A stretch of DNA of 64,000 nucleotides. It comes from Melitaea cinxia (Eukaryota > Arthropoda > Insecta > Lepidoptera > Nymphalidae). Every line of letters starts with the position of its first letter. Position 1 is the first letter of the stretch. Under the pieces are notes generated by a model. It worked only from the letters and a program-made list of their open reading frames with translations. It ran no database searches and was not told the origin of the DNA. A program made the translations under genes and the position numbers. Shown piece after piece: positions 20,880-31,529 of the stretch. The stretch spans positions 12,076,518 to 12,140,517 of the forward strand of contig NC_059417.1 in the NCBI RefSeq assembly GCF_905220565.1, written 5' to 3'.

Positions 20880-21105
20880 CATACACACTCGGCCGTCGTC
20901 TCCTACGGTAAGCAACTTAATGCTTGTGTTACAGGTAACAGCCGACTGTTATAACGTTATATTTTTTTTGGTAATATACATAGAAATAATACATATATAA
21001 ATATATACATTCAAACATTACACCCAGATTCAGGCGGGAATCGAACCTGCAACCTGCAGCACAGAAAGTAGGGCCACTACAAACTGCGCCAACGAGCTAT
21101 TAAAT
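20880..21105 (-). repeat. Family E tRNA-headed SINE
   Basis: Minus strand: AGCTCGTTGGCGCAGTTTGT, B-box GTTCGATTCCC (about 21038-21048), GGTGTAATGTTTGAATGTAT, then CTGTAACACAAGCATTAAGT. Confidence 0.85.
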
Positions 21106-21888
21106 AAAAATTAAGACAAAATTAATTTGAAATAGTTCCATAGCGAAACGAAATTGAACCTTTTATAATCTTACAAAGTTTTAAGGCTTCTTTTCTTTGT
21201 AAATAATAAAACAGGTTTTCAATTGAAAATTAATTTTCTTTTTAGTTTTAAGTATTCGTTATTCTATTGTATTTCTAAAAATCTTTTATAATTGAAGAAT
21301 AAATAAATTAAAGGAAACCCAAATATAATAAAATTTATACAAACATTTTTTTAAATAGTTTTTTTTTTACAAACGTATGTTAATATAAATGGAACAAATT
21401 TTTCAAACGTTGATTTAAATTACTTTAGTTTTCTAGCATTACAAGTTTTAATTTGAAATAAGTTTTTATGGATTTCAATATTGTTTTTCTTTTCGAAGTA
21501 TCGACGAATCGATTAAACTTGTTTTAATTACAGCTATGAAAGATTCTGTGATGAATTTGCTTTGAATTCGAGAACCAATTATTGGTTCAGTTTGTATTGT
21601 TGTTACAAACGAGTGGGCACCAACTTAGATGCTGAGGAGAGCAAATTTTGTTTACATAACTGACCTTCAGATAAACAACTATTAAGATTGTAAGTAATTT
21701 ATTTTATACGTAATAATAAAAACAAGTAGTCGCCACAAAAAAAAAAAACAAAAAAAAAAAAAAACAAAAAAGAATGAATACACTACAGACTGAAAATCAA
21801 CAAAAGAGTATAGATATGCGTTTGTTTGTCAAATAAATTGCAGTGTGTGTAATGTTTTTTTAATTGATTTAATATATTTTTATTTCGC
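21106..21888. other. No gene seen
   Basis: AT-rich; A-rich runs at about 21738-21770. Nothing coding. Confidence 0.5.
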
Positions 21889-21889
21889 T

Positions 21890-22125
21890 TCAGCCTGTAG
21901 TATCCCACTACTGGGCATAGGCCTCTTTCTCCATGTAGGAGAAGGATCAGAGCTTAATCCACCACGCTGCTCCAATGCGGGTTGGCCGATATATTCCCTA
22001 CTATAAGTAACGATCGCTATCAGATGTACACGATAACAACCGGGACCGACGGCTTAACGTGCTCTCCGAGGCACGGTAGGAAGGTCCACAATATTTGTAT
22101 TAATACAATCTGTCCCTAGCGGGGA
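21890..22125 (-). repeat. Family C SINE, near full 3' body
   Basis: Minus strand from the GTGCCTCGGAGAGCACG segment to CAGTAGTGGGATACTACAGG and CTGAAGCG. Includes the AGTAACGATCGCTATCAGAT (plus) box. The tRNA-like head is decayed. Confidence 0.8.
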
Positions 22126-22322
22126 TCAATGGTTGTCGGACTTGTATTATTACTTTGTTTTTATAAGTTAAATACCATTTAAAACTACTATTAAATTACT
22201 AACGATGTTTTGATAGTCATTGGCCTCGTCCTGTCACAATCGAAACATACAATTAGTATCGACGTATTTAATTTTGTAGATTACAAAAGGATTTAACTTA
22301 GACTATTATAATATCAGTATTG

Positions 22323-22600
22323 TAGACCACAGCAGGAAATTCCCTGCTCAAAATCTGGAGCAGCCTGACTTTCAGAACTAACTTATACTCTCGTCCTTAC
22401 AGAAGATCACAGCTAGATAATACTGCTTTAAAGCAGTATTGTGTTCCAGTGGTGAGTAAAGTGACCAGAGCTCCTGGGGAGGGTCGGAGGCAGAGCCAGC
22501 AATACGCTTGCTATACTTCTGATGTTGCGGGCGTCTATAAGCTACGATTATCGGTTACCATCACATGAGCCGTACGCTTTTTTGGCGACCGAGAGCTCTT
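22323..22600 (+). repeat. Family A SINE-like copy, full length
   Basis: Starts CACAGCAGGAAATTCCCTGC, has AATACTGCTTTAAAGCAGTA and GTGACCAGAGCTCCTGGG, and ends CACATGAGCCGTACGCTTTT. Confidence 0.85.
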
Positions 22601-22734
22601 GGATTAAAAGCTAACATCGCATAGCTTTAGACGTGAATAAACATCAAGTTTAAAAAAATTCGTTCAATTTTTTTTAAATATTACAGGATCTAATGTAAAA
22701 TGAACACACAGACTGCCTTCCTGTTTACGTCAAT

Positions 22735-22832
22735 ACTAGCTGTGCCCCCGAGCTTTACTTGCATTAATTTAAATATTATATGGCCTAAAATTCCGTAAAC
22801 TTTCCGTAAAAGGATAACATAACAGAAAATAT
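22735..22832 (-). mobile_element. Helitron 3' end fragment
   Basis: CTAGCTGTGCCCCCGAGCTT at the left end reads on the minus strand as a GC-rich segment ending AGCTAG|T, the Helitron 3' pattern. The body is lost. Confidence 0.45.
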
Positions 22833-22839
22833 TCGCACG

Positions 22840-23065
22840 ATCTATTTTTGTGTTACCCACACATTAGGGAATTCTAAGCAATTTTTTAGCCAATTATGCT
22901 GCGGTTGCTTAGAACCGAATATAAAATCATCACATCAAAAATTTCAATTTAACAGGAACATCGTTCCATAGTTTATTGGCCAGAGCACCAACGCGGTCAG
23001 TCGGAGATACAGGTTCGATCCCCGCTGGTACAGTCGATTTTTGATATGATATTAAAAATAACACA
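22840..23065 (+). repeat. Family F tRNA-like cassette
   Basis: GTGTTACCCACACATTAGGG leads to a tRNA-like block (CGGTCAGTCGGAGATACAGG, B-box GGTTCGATCCCC at about 23012-23023) and GATTTTTGATATGATATTAA. Matches 30.43-30.62 kb. The anticodon-loop region (CGGTC) lacks the usual T at position 33, so it is not a good tRNA gene. Confidence 0.7.
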
Positions 23066-23342
23066 AAATTTTTTAATTCGTGCCTGTAGATTCTGAAATT
23101 AGCGCATTGAAAAAACTCGCTTAAACAAACAATCAAATTCTTTAGCTTTATAATATTTGTGTAGGTAGTTCTATATCAAATTCCGCCAGTGTTTACCTAG
23201 ATTAAGTCAACCAAGATAAATAATATTAACAACATTTGACATGGCTTAATTCTTATTAAAACTGTTAAATCCGACCCTGTTTTACCCTTTTGGGTAGTCA
23301 AGTTAATTTTAATCCTTTGTTGAATCGTAATTATAGTTAAAA

Positions 23343-23485
23343 CTAGCTGTGTCCGGCGGTTTCACCTGCATTAGTTTCAAGAGAAAACGTACTAAAATAT
23401 AATATAATCTTTATGTTAATTTTCAATTCGAACGAGTAGTTGACAAAATTAACGCGATTAAACAAACCAACAATCTTTCCAGTTC
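23343..23485 (-). mobile_element. Helitron-like fragment
   Basis: CTAGCTGTGTCCGGCGGTTT at the left matches the Helitron CTAG end on the minus strand. The right part (AAACAAACCAACAATCTTTC) resembles the 5' part of the copies at 24.98 and 45.67 kb. It is interrupted by the family D start at 23487. Confidence 0.45.
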
Positions 23486-23486
23486 T

Positions 23487-24134
23487 TAACCGACTTCAAA
23501 AAAGGAGGAGGTTACTCAATTCGACCGTATATACAATATATTAAATGTATGCTCGGGAATAAGTTCGTCGTTTATTAACCGATTTTGTTAATTCTTTTTT
23601 TATTGTAAAGGAAATAAGGGTAAATCCATGATAAGGAAAGCAGGATCTGATGATGGGATCTTAGGGAAATCGTGGGGAACCCTTGAAAATTGTAGTGACG
23701 AGTAGTGCATTTGTGCTGTGTGGCTACGGCACTAAAGAATTTAGCCACCCCCTCTCTTCCCGTGGGTGTCGTAAGAGGCGACTAAGGGATAACAAGGTTC
23801 CACAACCACCTTGGAACTTAAGATGCCGACCGATGGCGGGATAACCATCCAACTGCTGGCTTTGAAATACACAGGCCGAAGACGGGCAGCAGCGTCTTCG
23901 GTGCGACAAAGCCAGTACTGCGGTCACCAACCCGCCTGCCCAGCGTGGTGACTATGGGCAAAACACATGAGTTCACGTTATTTTTGGCGTAAACTTGTGG
24001 AGGCCTATGTCCAGCAGTGGACTGTATAGGCTGTAATCATGAGTAGTGCATTTGTTAATTTTTTTCGTCTACTTACGTTGTATTACTTGACGGCGAATTT
24101 GAAGTCGATTTTTTTCGTTTGCGAGCAAATATAA
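23487..24134 (+). mobile_element. Family D element split by a family B SINE
   Basis: Left part 23487-23714 starts AACCGACTTCAAAAAAGGAG. Right part 24041-24134 contains GAAGTCGATT and the GTTTGCGAGCAAA hairpin. The 15 bp GAGTAGTGCATTTGT is present at both edges of the inserted SINE. Confidence 0.88.
23715..24040 (+). repeat. Family B SINE, full length with 15 bp target duplication
   Basis: A 326 bp copy from GCTGTGTGGCTACGGCAC to CCAGCAGTGGACTGTATAGG, CTGTAATCAT. It is flanked by GAGTAGTGCATTTGT at 23700-23714 and 24041-24055. It gives the reference boundaries for the family. No pol III A/B boxes are obvious, so the origin of the head is unknown. Confidence 0.92.
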
Positions 24135-24206
24135 TGATATAATATTAGTAAAAATAAAGAGCTTGCTTGTATCAAAATTAAACATGCATTTTATGATATA
24201 TTGACT

Positions 24207-24490
24207 GTGTGGTTACGGCAGTAAAGAATATAGCCACAACCTCTCTTCCCGTGGGTGTCGTAAGAGGCGACTAAGGGATAACATAGTTCCACTACCATCT
24301 TGGAACTTAAAAAGCCGACCGATGGTGGGATAACCATCCAACTGTTGGCTTTGAAATAGGCGACGGGCAGCAGCCTCTTCGGTGCGACAAAGCCAGCCCT
24401 GCTGTCACCAACCCGCCTTAGTGACTACAGGTAAAACACGAGTTCAGGTCTATATCCGGCGGTGGACTGCGATGGGCTGAACTGACTATG
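24207..24490 (+). repeat. Family B SINE
   Basis: From GACTGTGTGGTTACGGCAGT to GGCGGTGGACTGCGATGGGC. It has an internal deletion between CACCAACCCGCC and GTGACTACAGG. Confidence 0.85.
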
Positions 24491-24651
24491 GTATATAATA
24501 TTGATTATTAGATTCATCGTGTTGATACAGTGCTTGGCAAAGGTTTGTGTCTCCAAATAGTAGAAGTATTAGAGGTTAATCCACTGCGTTACTCTCATGC
24601 GGGACACTCTGTACCCAGCATGATAAAGACGGGTGTTAAAATATTTTATTA

Positions 24652-24978
24652 CTAGCTTCTGCTTGGAACTTCGTCCGCGTGGAATAGGAACTATTCTGTC
24701 ATACATGATTTTTTGCAAAATTTTTACTGTTTACGCAGGGAACGCAGCGGAAGTTCTCAAAAAGAAAAAAAAAACCGACCGACCGATTTTGAAACATTCT
24801 TCATTGGTACTCCGCTCCTGTTGGTCTTAACATTATGATATATAGCCTATAGCCTTCCTCGACAAATGGGCTATCTAACATTGAGGAACAATAATTTTTC
24901 AAATCGGACCAGTAATTGCTGAGATTGGCGCGTTCAAACAAACAATGAAACTCTTCAGCTTTACAATATTAGTATAAA
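24652..24978 (-). mobile_element. Non-autonomous Helitron (about 327 bp)
   Basis: CTAG at 24652-24655 after an A forms the minus-strand 3' end, preceded on that strand by the GC-rich CCACGCGGACGAAGTTCC. The other end reads ATACTAATATTGTAAAGCTG on the minus strand with a mutated TC start. The middle holds ATATAGCCTTCCTCGAC-type sequence shared with 45.54 kb. Confidence 0.65.
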
Positions 24979-24984
24979 TTTCAA

Positions 24985-25445
24985 AAAAACTGTTTCAGCA
25001 AACATTTGTTTAGTATCCACTATAGTTCGGTGCTCATAAGTAAGTTTTAAATAAAACAACACTTGAAGAAATAAACTGATTCACGAAAAAAGATTGGACA
25101 AGTAAAGTATTGTCTTAAGAGGTTTGGAATCTACCCTAGAAAGGGTCGCCCAAGTACCTCTTTGCTTAGATTCGCATGTAGCTTATAGCTGAAATGGTAT
25201 TATCCTGACAATAGTTCTTTTATTTCTTAAATATAACACCAAATTGAATGAATTGATTTTTAGTTTTTCTTTATTACAAATATTTTACATTCATTATGTT
25301 CATTTTTATGCTATTCTAGAGATTTTTAATTGAATTTTTTGTAGTAGGTACATATAATGTTAACGACAAAATGGCGAGTTTTTTGCCGATTCTTAACAGA
25401 ATCTAAATTTTTTTTTACAAATAGAGTTTATTTATTAATTTGGTT
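24985..25445. other. No gene seen
   Basis: AT-rich; nothing matched. Confidence 0.5.
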
Positions 25446-25447
25446 CA

Positions 25448-25660
25448 TCACTCCCGCCTATCGCAGTCAACTACTGGACATAGGCCTCCCCAAGTTCGCG
25501 CCAGACATTATAGCGCGAACTCGTGTGTTTTCCCATAGTCACCACGCTGGGCAGGCGGGCTGGCTTTGTCGCACCGAAGACGCTGCTGCCCGTCTTCGGC
25601 CTGTGTATTTCTAAGCCAGCAGTTGGATGGTTATCCCGCCATCTGTCGGCTTTCTAAATC
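25448..25660 (-). repeat. Family B SINE, 5'-truncated
   Basis: Minus strand from the GCCGACAGATGGCGGGATAA region to GTCCAGTAGTTGACTGCGAT. The GTGTGG head is absent. Confidence 0.85.
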
Positions 25661-25721
25661 TAGATAGCCATTGAAATAAAAATAATTTCATAGTCAATAA
25701 TTATATAGCACAGCTTCTTTT

Positions 25722-25858
25722 GCTTCAGCCTGTAATATCCCACTGATGGGCACAGGCCTCTTTCTCCATGTAGGAGAAGCATCAGAGCTTAATCCACCAC
25801 GCAGCTCCAATGCGGGTTGGCGGATATATTCCTTATGAGTAACGATCGCTGATATAGC
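25722..25858 (-). repeat. Family C SINE 3' half
   Basis: Minus strand CGCATTGGAGCTGCGTGG, GCTCTGATGCTTCTCC and CCCATCAGTGGGATATTACA. Confidence 0.8.
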
Positions 25859-26097
25859 ACAGAATATCATAAATATCTATAACATTCATAAATTTATAGG
25901 CATATGCATATGGACACATGTACAACACAGACACGCACAAGGGCAAAACGTTAATTAAACAAACAAAAATAACCCTGCACATATGCTAATAAGATTATCG
26001 ATGTCTTTATACTACTTGATAAATAATTAATTAAGATATTTGCTTCCTTGATATAAAATATTTGTAAACAAATACATACTAACTTGATAGTGAGTTG

Positions 26098-26325
26098 ACT
26101 AGCCCGTTGGCGCAGTTTGTAGTGCTTTCTGTTCCGCGGGTTGCGGGTTCGATTCCCGCGTGAGTCTGGTTGTAATATTTGTATTTATATATTTGTATAT
26201 GTATTATTTCTATGTATATTTATCGAAAACAAAAATAGTTATAACAGTCGGCTGTTACCTGTAACACAAGAATTAAGTTGCTTACCGTATAAAAAGACGA
26301 CCATGTGTGTATGTTATAAGATTAA
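26098..26325 (+). repeat. Family E tRNA-headed SINE
   Basis: GACTAGCCCGTTGGCGCAGT, B-box GGTTCGATTCCC (about 26147-26158), GAGTCTGGTTGTAATATTTG, then GTCGGCTGTTACCTGTAACA. Confidence 0.88.
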
Positions 26326-26729
26326 AAAAAAAGAAAAAAAAAAGTGTTTAAAATAATAAAAGCCCCAGGGCAAGGATATGCCCCAGACCAGATACAAATA
26401 TTTGTATTAAGGCAAATATGCGCGTATCGTATGGTACCAAAATTCAAAATACCTTTGTTAAAGAACAAGGTTCCGTTGGTATCGGTATCTCAAAAATATT
26501 TATTTATAAATTGAACGTGGGAGTCTATATGCGTGTCTGGTAATACCTGTAATATGATAAAACCTGTTCGATTATTATCATACCGGTTGGCAATGAACTT
26601 GCTCCTACAAGTTGCGTCAAATAACAATTTCGTATGACGTCTATGAAATAATTTGCATGATATTAGAATCTATTATTGACTGGTTTAAAAGGAAATTTAA
26701 AGTTTATATAAAGTTTTTTCTTATTATAA

Positions 26730-26910
26730 CCTCGCTTCAGCCTGTAATATCCCACTGCTGGGCATAGGCCTCTTTTTCCCATGTAGGAGAAGGATCAGAG
26801 CTTAATCCACCATGCTGCTCCAATGCGGATAATGGATATATTCCCTACTATGAGTAACGATCGCTATCAGGTGTACATGGTAACAACCGGGAACGACAGC
26901 TTAGCATGTA
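26730..26910 (-). repeat. Family C SINE 3' body
   Basis: Minus strand from GCTGTCGTTCCCGGTTGTTA to CAGCAGTGGGATATTACAGG. Confidence 0.8.
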
Positions 26911-26929
26911 TTTAATATAACTCCACTCC

Positions 26930-27350
26930 TCTTTCCCCATATAGGAGAAGGTTATAAATACAAATATGTAATTCAAACTGGAATCGAACCCGCGATCGTC
27001 GGATTTTAGACATATTCACCCACCACTATACTACAACGGACATTTAATCACTACATTTGAATAGAAATAGTATAAAGTTATATGTATTTAGTAATTATAC
27101 TTCGCCTTGATCTCGCGTTCGCGGCATCGGAGGTCAACGTCCGCTTCATCGTAGAGAGGGCAAATATTATAGTTCTATGTTTGTAGAAATAAACAAAGGA
27201 ATTTCCATTACTTATTAATAAAAATGACAAAAGTATACTTACAAAATAAGTATATATTTAAAAATATAGTAAACTAGCTGACACGAATTTCGTATCAAAT
27301 TTTTTTCGTAGATATATCGATTCTTTTAATTAGTTTTACACAAACTAAAC
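26930..27350. other. Repeat debris, no gene seen
   Basis: A second small B-box-bearing tRNA-like piece (minus, GGTTCGATTCCA, about 26980-26992) and a GC-richer pocket at 27107-27165. No supported gene. Confidence 0.45.
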
Positions 27351-27354
27351 TTTG

Positions 27355-27615
27355 ACTGAGCACAGCAGGAAATTTCCTGCTCAAAATATGCAGCAGTTTA
27401 ACTTACAGGGGTACCACGACCTTACAGAAGATCACAGCTAAATAATACTGCTTTCAAACAGTATTGTGTTCCTGTTGAGTAAGGTGACCAGAGCTCCTGG
27501 GGGATTGGGGATAGGGTCAGCAACGCGGTTACGATGCTTCTGGTGTTGCAGACGTCTATAAGCTACACTAATCGCTTACCATCAGGTGAGGTGTACGCTC
27601 ATTTGCCGACCTAGA
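27355..27615 (+). repeat. Family A SINE-like copy, full length
   Basis: Starts TGAGCACAGCAGGAAATTTC, carries GTGACCAGAGCTCCTGGGGG, and ends AGGTGTACGCTCATTTGCCG then AAAAAAAAAA. Confidence 0.88.
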
Positions 27616-27744
27616 TATATATAAAAAAAAAAACGAACATTCCTATTGGTCATACTGATGATTGTCGTGGTCTGTGTTTGTGCTTATGAATGGTTGAGTT
27701 TTTAGATTGCCCAAACCACACAACACAAAAATACCTGGCATTGC

Positions 27745-27865
27745 ATGCGCACCAACTCCACCCTCCCCAGGAGCTCTGGCCACCTTTCTCACCACAGGAA
27801 CACAACACTGCTTGAAAGCAGTATTATTTAGCTGTGATCTTCTGCAAGGTTGATGACTTCCCAAA
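27745..27865 (-). repeat. Family A fragment
   Basis: Minus strand: CTTGCAGAAGATCACAGCTA, AATACTGCTTTCAAGCAGTG, GGTGGCCAGAGCTCCTGGG. Opposite orientation to the copy just upstream. Confidence 0.75.
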
Positions 27866-28166
27866 AAGATCTCCTCAAGATCTTCTAAATATTTCTCCAG
27901 GATGTCGAATACTCGTACATTTTTTAATTATTGATTCAGAATTATTATTCAATGAGGAAATACCGTCCGCATACTTGCTACCATTCCATACGGACGTGAC
28001 TCTCAAGTACAGTAATTATCTATAAATAATTATTTATTTAAATTAGTAGATATAATAATTATTCTATAAATATTTATATTAACACTAGTATTAAGATAAT
28101 TTACAATTAATTAGTTCTTAATTAGTCCAAAATAATAAAGAGGTAAATATGGATTTGATTGATTTT

Positions 28167-28453
28167 AACCGACTTCCAAAAAAGGAGGAGGTTGTCAATT
28201 CGACTGTATTTTTTTTTATGTATGTTACTTCAGAACTTTTGACTGGGTGGAGCGATTTTGATAATTTTTATTTTAATCGAAAGCTGATGTTTATCATGTG
28301 GTCACATATAAATTTTGTCGCGATCTGTTAACTAGTTTTTGAGTAATCTTTGATAACGCGTAGTTACTTGACTATTTTTACGTCGATATACGTTGTATTA
28401 CTCGTCGATGCAATTGAAGTCGGTTTTTTTTCGTTTGCGAGCAAACACAATTA
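28167..28453 (+). mobile_element. Family D element, single-monomer form (about 287 bp)
   Basis: AACCGACTTCCAAAAAAGGA at the start, GAAGTCGGTT at 28417-28426, then the GTTTGCGAGCAAAC hairpin (about 28434-28447) and ACAATTAT. This is the minimal architecture of the family. Confidence 0.88.
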
Positions 28454-28970
28454 TATCCAGTCTTTACCACCCCACTTCTGGGCAATAGGAGAATGTTTGG
28501 AGCTGAACCCCTACGAAATAAATATTTATATAATTTATATTATGCGAATACTATTCCGCATGGGGATTCACAATTGCTGGCGAAACGCAATGAGCCCTAG
28601 TTTTAAGCGTAACTCACAAGTCCAGTGACGGTCTCACAAATTTGGTGCCAGTAGACTATTCAATTGTTGCCATCCCTACTGACTTCTGAAATTCGATACC
28701 CTATTTCATATTACATACAGTACTGAAATATCTAAATTTTTGATTAGTTTTGGAGACTCATTTTCTGGATTGTGTATGTAATAAAGTTTTTTTTTTATTT
28801 CTGTAAGACAAAAAAACAGCCCAAATTGCCAAACTTTCGGATAATTCCCACCCCCCCTAAATTTGCTTAGGCTCCAGCCTACTCAGCTTACTGATAAATT
28901 CGTCGATGCCCAAGTAGCAACAAAAAGAGAAGTTTATGTTAAAAAAAATACTAAGCAAAGTTAATATTTT
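28454..28970. other. No gene seen
   Basis: A weak family C-like piece at 28460-28530, otherwise nothing supported. Confidence 0.4.
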
Positions 28971-29064
28971 ATTCTTTGACGATTAGCAGGAAAGTGGACA
29001 TAGGGTGCCAATCAAAATTTGATTGGCACCCTATGTCCACTTTCCTGCTAATCGTCAAAGAATA
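28970..29064. repeat. Perfect 95 bp palindrome (47 bp arms, 1 nt spacer)
   Basis: Left arm 28970-29016 and right arm 29018-29064 are exact reverse complements around a single A at 29017. The arms contain GATTAGCAGGAAAGTGGACA and AGGGTGCCAATCAAA. RNA from either strand would fold into a 47 bp hairpin. No other copy was found in the window. Confidence 0.97.
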
Positions 29065-29065
29065 T

Positions 29066-29515
29066 TTATAACAAATGGACACAACGATAAATAATGTTAA
29101 TATTTTATGATTGTTAATCCATTTTAATGTCACCAATAGCAAACAACATGACCCACAACTAATATACTATACCCCATTGTATATTATACGTTATTACTAG
29201 CCATAAATAAACAGGTGCAATCACGGAGGTTAACAAGTCTCAATAAAACGGAAGCAGACAACCGGTATAGTCACGAATGAAGGCGTGAAAAATGTTACTA
29301 AAAAATTCAAAGGTGTTTATCCGTTCTTGAACTTAAGATCTTCATTTTTTTCACCTTTCGAAAGGTTCTCGATCAACTCATACATTTAACCGATTTGTAA
29401 ATAAAGACATTCACTAATAAAAATTTTGTTTATATAATTATATCGATAGTTAAGTAAATATGCATAATTCAAAAAGTACGCGTCAGATTTCAATTACGAT
29501 TAATTGGGACTATGT
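29066..29515. other. No gene seen
   Basis: AT-rich, nothing matched. Confidence 0.5.
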
Positions 29516-29519
29516 TACA

Positions 29520-29720
29520 AGCTTTGAAATACACAGGCCGAAGACGGGCAGCAGCGTCTTCGGTGCGACAAAGCCAGTACTGCGGTCACCAGCGCCCAGC
29601 CTGCCCAGCGTGGTAACTATGGGCAAAATACATGAGTTCGCGCTATTTTTTGGCGTGAACTTGTGGAGGCCTATGTCCAGCAGTGGACTGTATAGGCTGT
29701 AATAATAATAATAATGATGT
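29520..29720 (+). repeat. Family B SINE, 5'-truncated, (AAT)n tail
   Basis: From GCTTTGAAATACACAGGCCG to CCAGCAGTGGACTGTATAGG followed by an AATAATAATAATAATG simple repeat. Confidence 0.88.
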
Positions 29721-29764
29721 GAATTGATTCACACAGTGAAAAGTTACATAACACACATTAAAAA

Positions 29765-29800
29765 AAAACAATCGAATTAACAACCTCCTCGTTTATTTAT
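29765..29800 (-). repeat. Family D 5' fragment
   Basis: Minus-strand GAGGAGGTTGTTAATTCGAT; the beginning (AACCGACTTC) is lost. Confidence 0.4.
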
Positions 29801-29892
29801 TTTTTTTTGTTTGAAGGCGGTAAAACTTATAAAAATATTCAATACATGTATGTCATACATATTAATAATTGATAACAAAATCTTTATATATC

Positions 29893-30148
29893 TGTTGATT
29901 AGCCCGTTGGCGCAGATTGTAGTGACCCCGCTCTCTGCTCCGAGGGTTGAGGGTTCGATTCCCGTTATTGCCCGAGTCTGGGTGTAATGTAAATATTTAT
30001 TTATATTAATATATGTATTATTTATAAGTATATTTATCAATATATATATATGTAGCTATACCAGTTGGCTGTTGCCTATAACACAAGCATTAAGTTGCTT
30101 ACTTTAGGAACAGACGACCGTGTGTGTATTTTGTCGATATTTATTTAT
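29893..30148 (+). repeat. Family E tRNA-headed SINE
   Basis: GATTAGCCCGTTGGCGCAGA, B-box GGTTCGATTCCC (about 29952-29963), AGTCTGGGTGTAATGTAAAT, then ACACAAGCATTAAGTTGCTT and a TTTA-rich tail. Confidence 0.88.
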
Positions 30149-30424
30149 TTATTTATATAAGAACTGCTAATATAAAGTAGCGTGTAGCATTTTGTTAATC
30201 AACATTCCATCCAAGTCGGAAAATAAATAATAAAAAAACATTTCAAAGGCCATAAAACTTGTTGATCCTGTTCCAGATATTATTGGAAAGACGTAGCAGA
30301 CATTAGCTAGTAGAATAATTCATGATATTATGAGGCATTAAAATCAGTTTGGACGGTCGATTGAAATTGAAACGATGTATTTAACTAAAAACACGATAAT
30401 ATTTAAAAATAAACTAAAAAATAT

Positions 30425-30620
30425 GAACGTTTTTATTTTTGTGTTACCCACACATTAGGAATTCTAAACATTTTTGAATATCATATCAAATTTCGATCTA
30501 GCGGGTACATCATACCATAGCTTAATTGGCTAGAGCGCCGACACGGTCAGTCCGAGACGCGGGTTCGATCCCCGCTGGAGAGGTCAATTTTTGATATGAT
30601 ATTCAAAAATGTTTAAACTA
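30425..30620 (+). repeat. Family F tRNA-like cassette in a 26 bp inverted repeat
   Basis: A tRNA-like block (TAGCTTAATTGGCTAGAGCG, B-box GGTTCGATCCCC at about 30562-30573) is flanked by exact 26 bp inverted repeats at 30465-30490 and 30590-30615. A second copy at 22.84-23.06 kb keeps the left flank and the tRNA-like block. Confidence 0.8.
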
Positions 30621-30774
30621 AAAAAGGTGTATAAAATGTCTGTTCAGCAGTGAACAACACAAAAAGTTGGGTCTCTGAGCCTATGTTGACCTTACCCCAT
30701 AAGTTCATTTTCAATGACTGCCTTGGACGATATAATATGTCATAATTCATAGTCTAGGTTCACAGAATTAAATT

Positions 30775-30955
30775 TTGACCTAGTTTTTTGTCGGAGATCA
30801 CATCTCAGCTTTCGATTAAAAAAGGATCATCGAAATCAGTCCACCCAGTACCTAAAAACTTCTAAGGTAACATACATTAACATAAAAATAAAATAGAGTC
30901 GAATTGATAACCTCCTCCTTTTTTTGGAAATAGGTTAACAATATTAAATAAATAT
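30775..30955 (-). mobile_element. Family D 5' fragment
   Basis: Minus strand: TAACCTATTTCCAAAAAAAG, GAGGAGGTTATCAATTCGAC, then the AGTTTTTAGGTACTGGGTGG and CGATTTCGATGATCC monomer. The 3' hairpin is missing. Confidence 0.65.
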
Positions 30956-31020
30956 CAAAATATTGTTTACTTCAAGGTAACTTACAAAAACTAATCATAT
31001 AATGAGGTGACCTTTAAAAA

Positions 31021-31332
31021 TCTAATATATAAAATTCTCGTGTCGCGGTGTTTGTAGTTAAACACCTCCGAAACGGCTTGACCGATTCTCATGAAATTTT
31101 GTTTACATATTTGGGTAGGTCTGAGAATCGAACAACATCTATTTTTCATACCCCTAAATGTTAAGGGTAGTCCACCCCTATTTTTTTTAGTTTAGATAAA
31201 TTATTTATTTTTTATTTTATTATGATTTGGCGTTGAAAAATACAAACAACCCTAAATTTTTTACCCTTCTACCACCAACCCCCATTTTTAAATAGCGTTT
31301 AGCGGCAAGACAACGTTTTCCGAGTCAGCTAG
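31021..31332 (+). mobile_element. Non-autonomous Helitron, complete (312 bp)
   Basis: 5' TCTAATATATAAAATTCTCG after an A (31020); 3' CTAG at 31329-31332 before a T. A hairpin-forming CGGCAAGACAACGTTTTCCG precedes the end. A minus-strand relative lies at 44.43-44.75 kb. Confidence 0.8.
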
Positions 31333-31477
31333 TATATATATAAGACTTCCTTAATTTTAGTTATTAAAATTATATAATAACATAATTACATACTAAAACT
31401 AGTTACTAGTTCAACCTGCATGGATTCACCTTAGGAATCATAATGTGGGGTTGGAGGATGTATTCCGCAATATTTCG

Positions 31478-31528
31478 AACTTGTGGAGGCCTATGTCCAG
31501 CAGTGCACTGCGATAGGCTGAAGTGTAG
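31478..31528 (+). repeat. Family B SINE 3' fragment
   Basis: CTTGTGGAGGCCTATGTCCA and GCAGTGCACTGCGATAGGCT. Confidence 0.75.
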
Positions 31529-31529
31529 C

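Noticed and set aside
26141..26170. tRNA gene candidates at family C, E and F heads
   Set aside because: They have B-boxes but no complete cloverleaf that I can draw, and each is attached to a dispersed repeat body.
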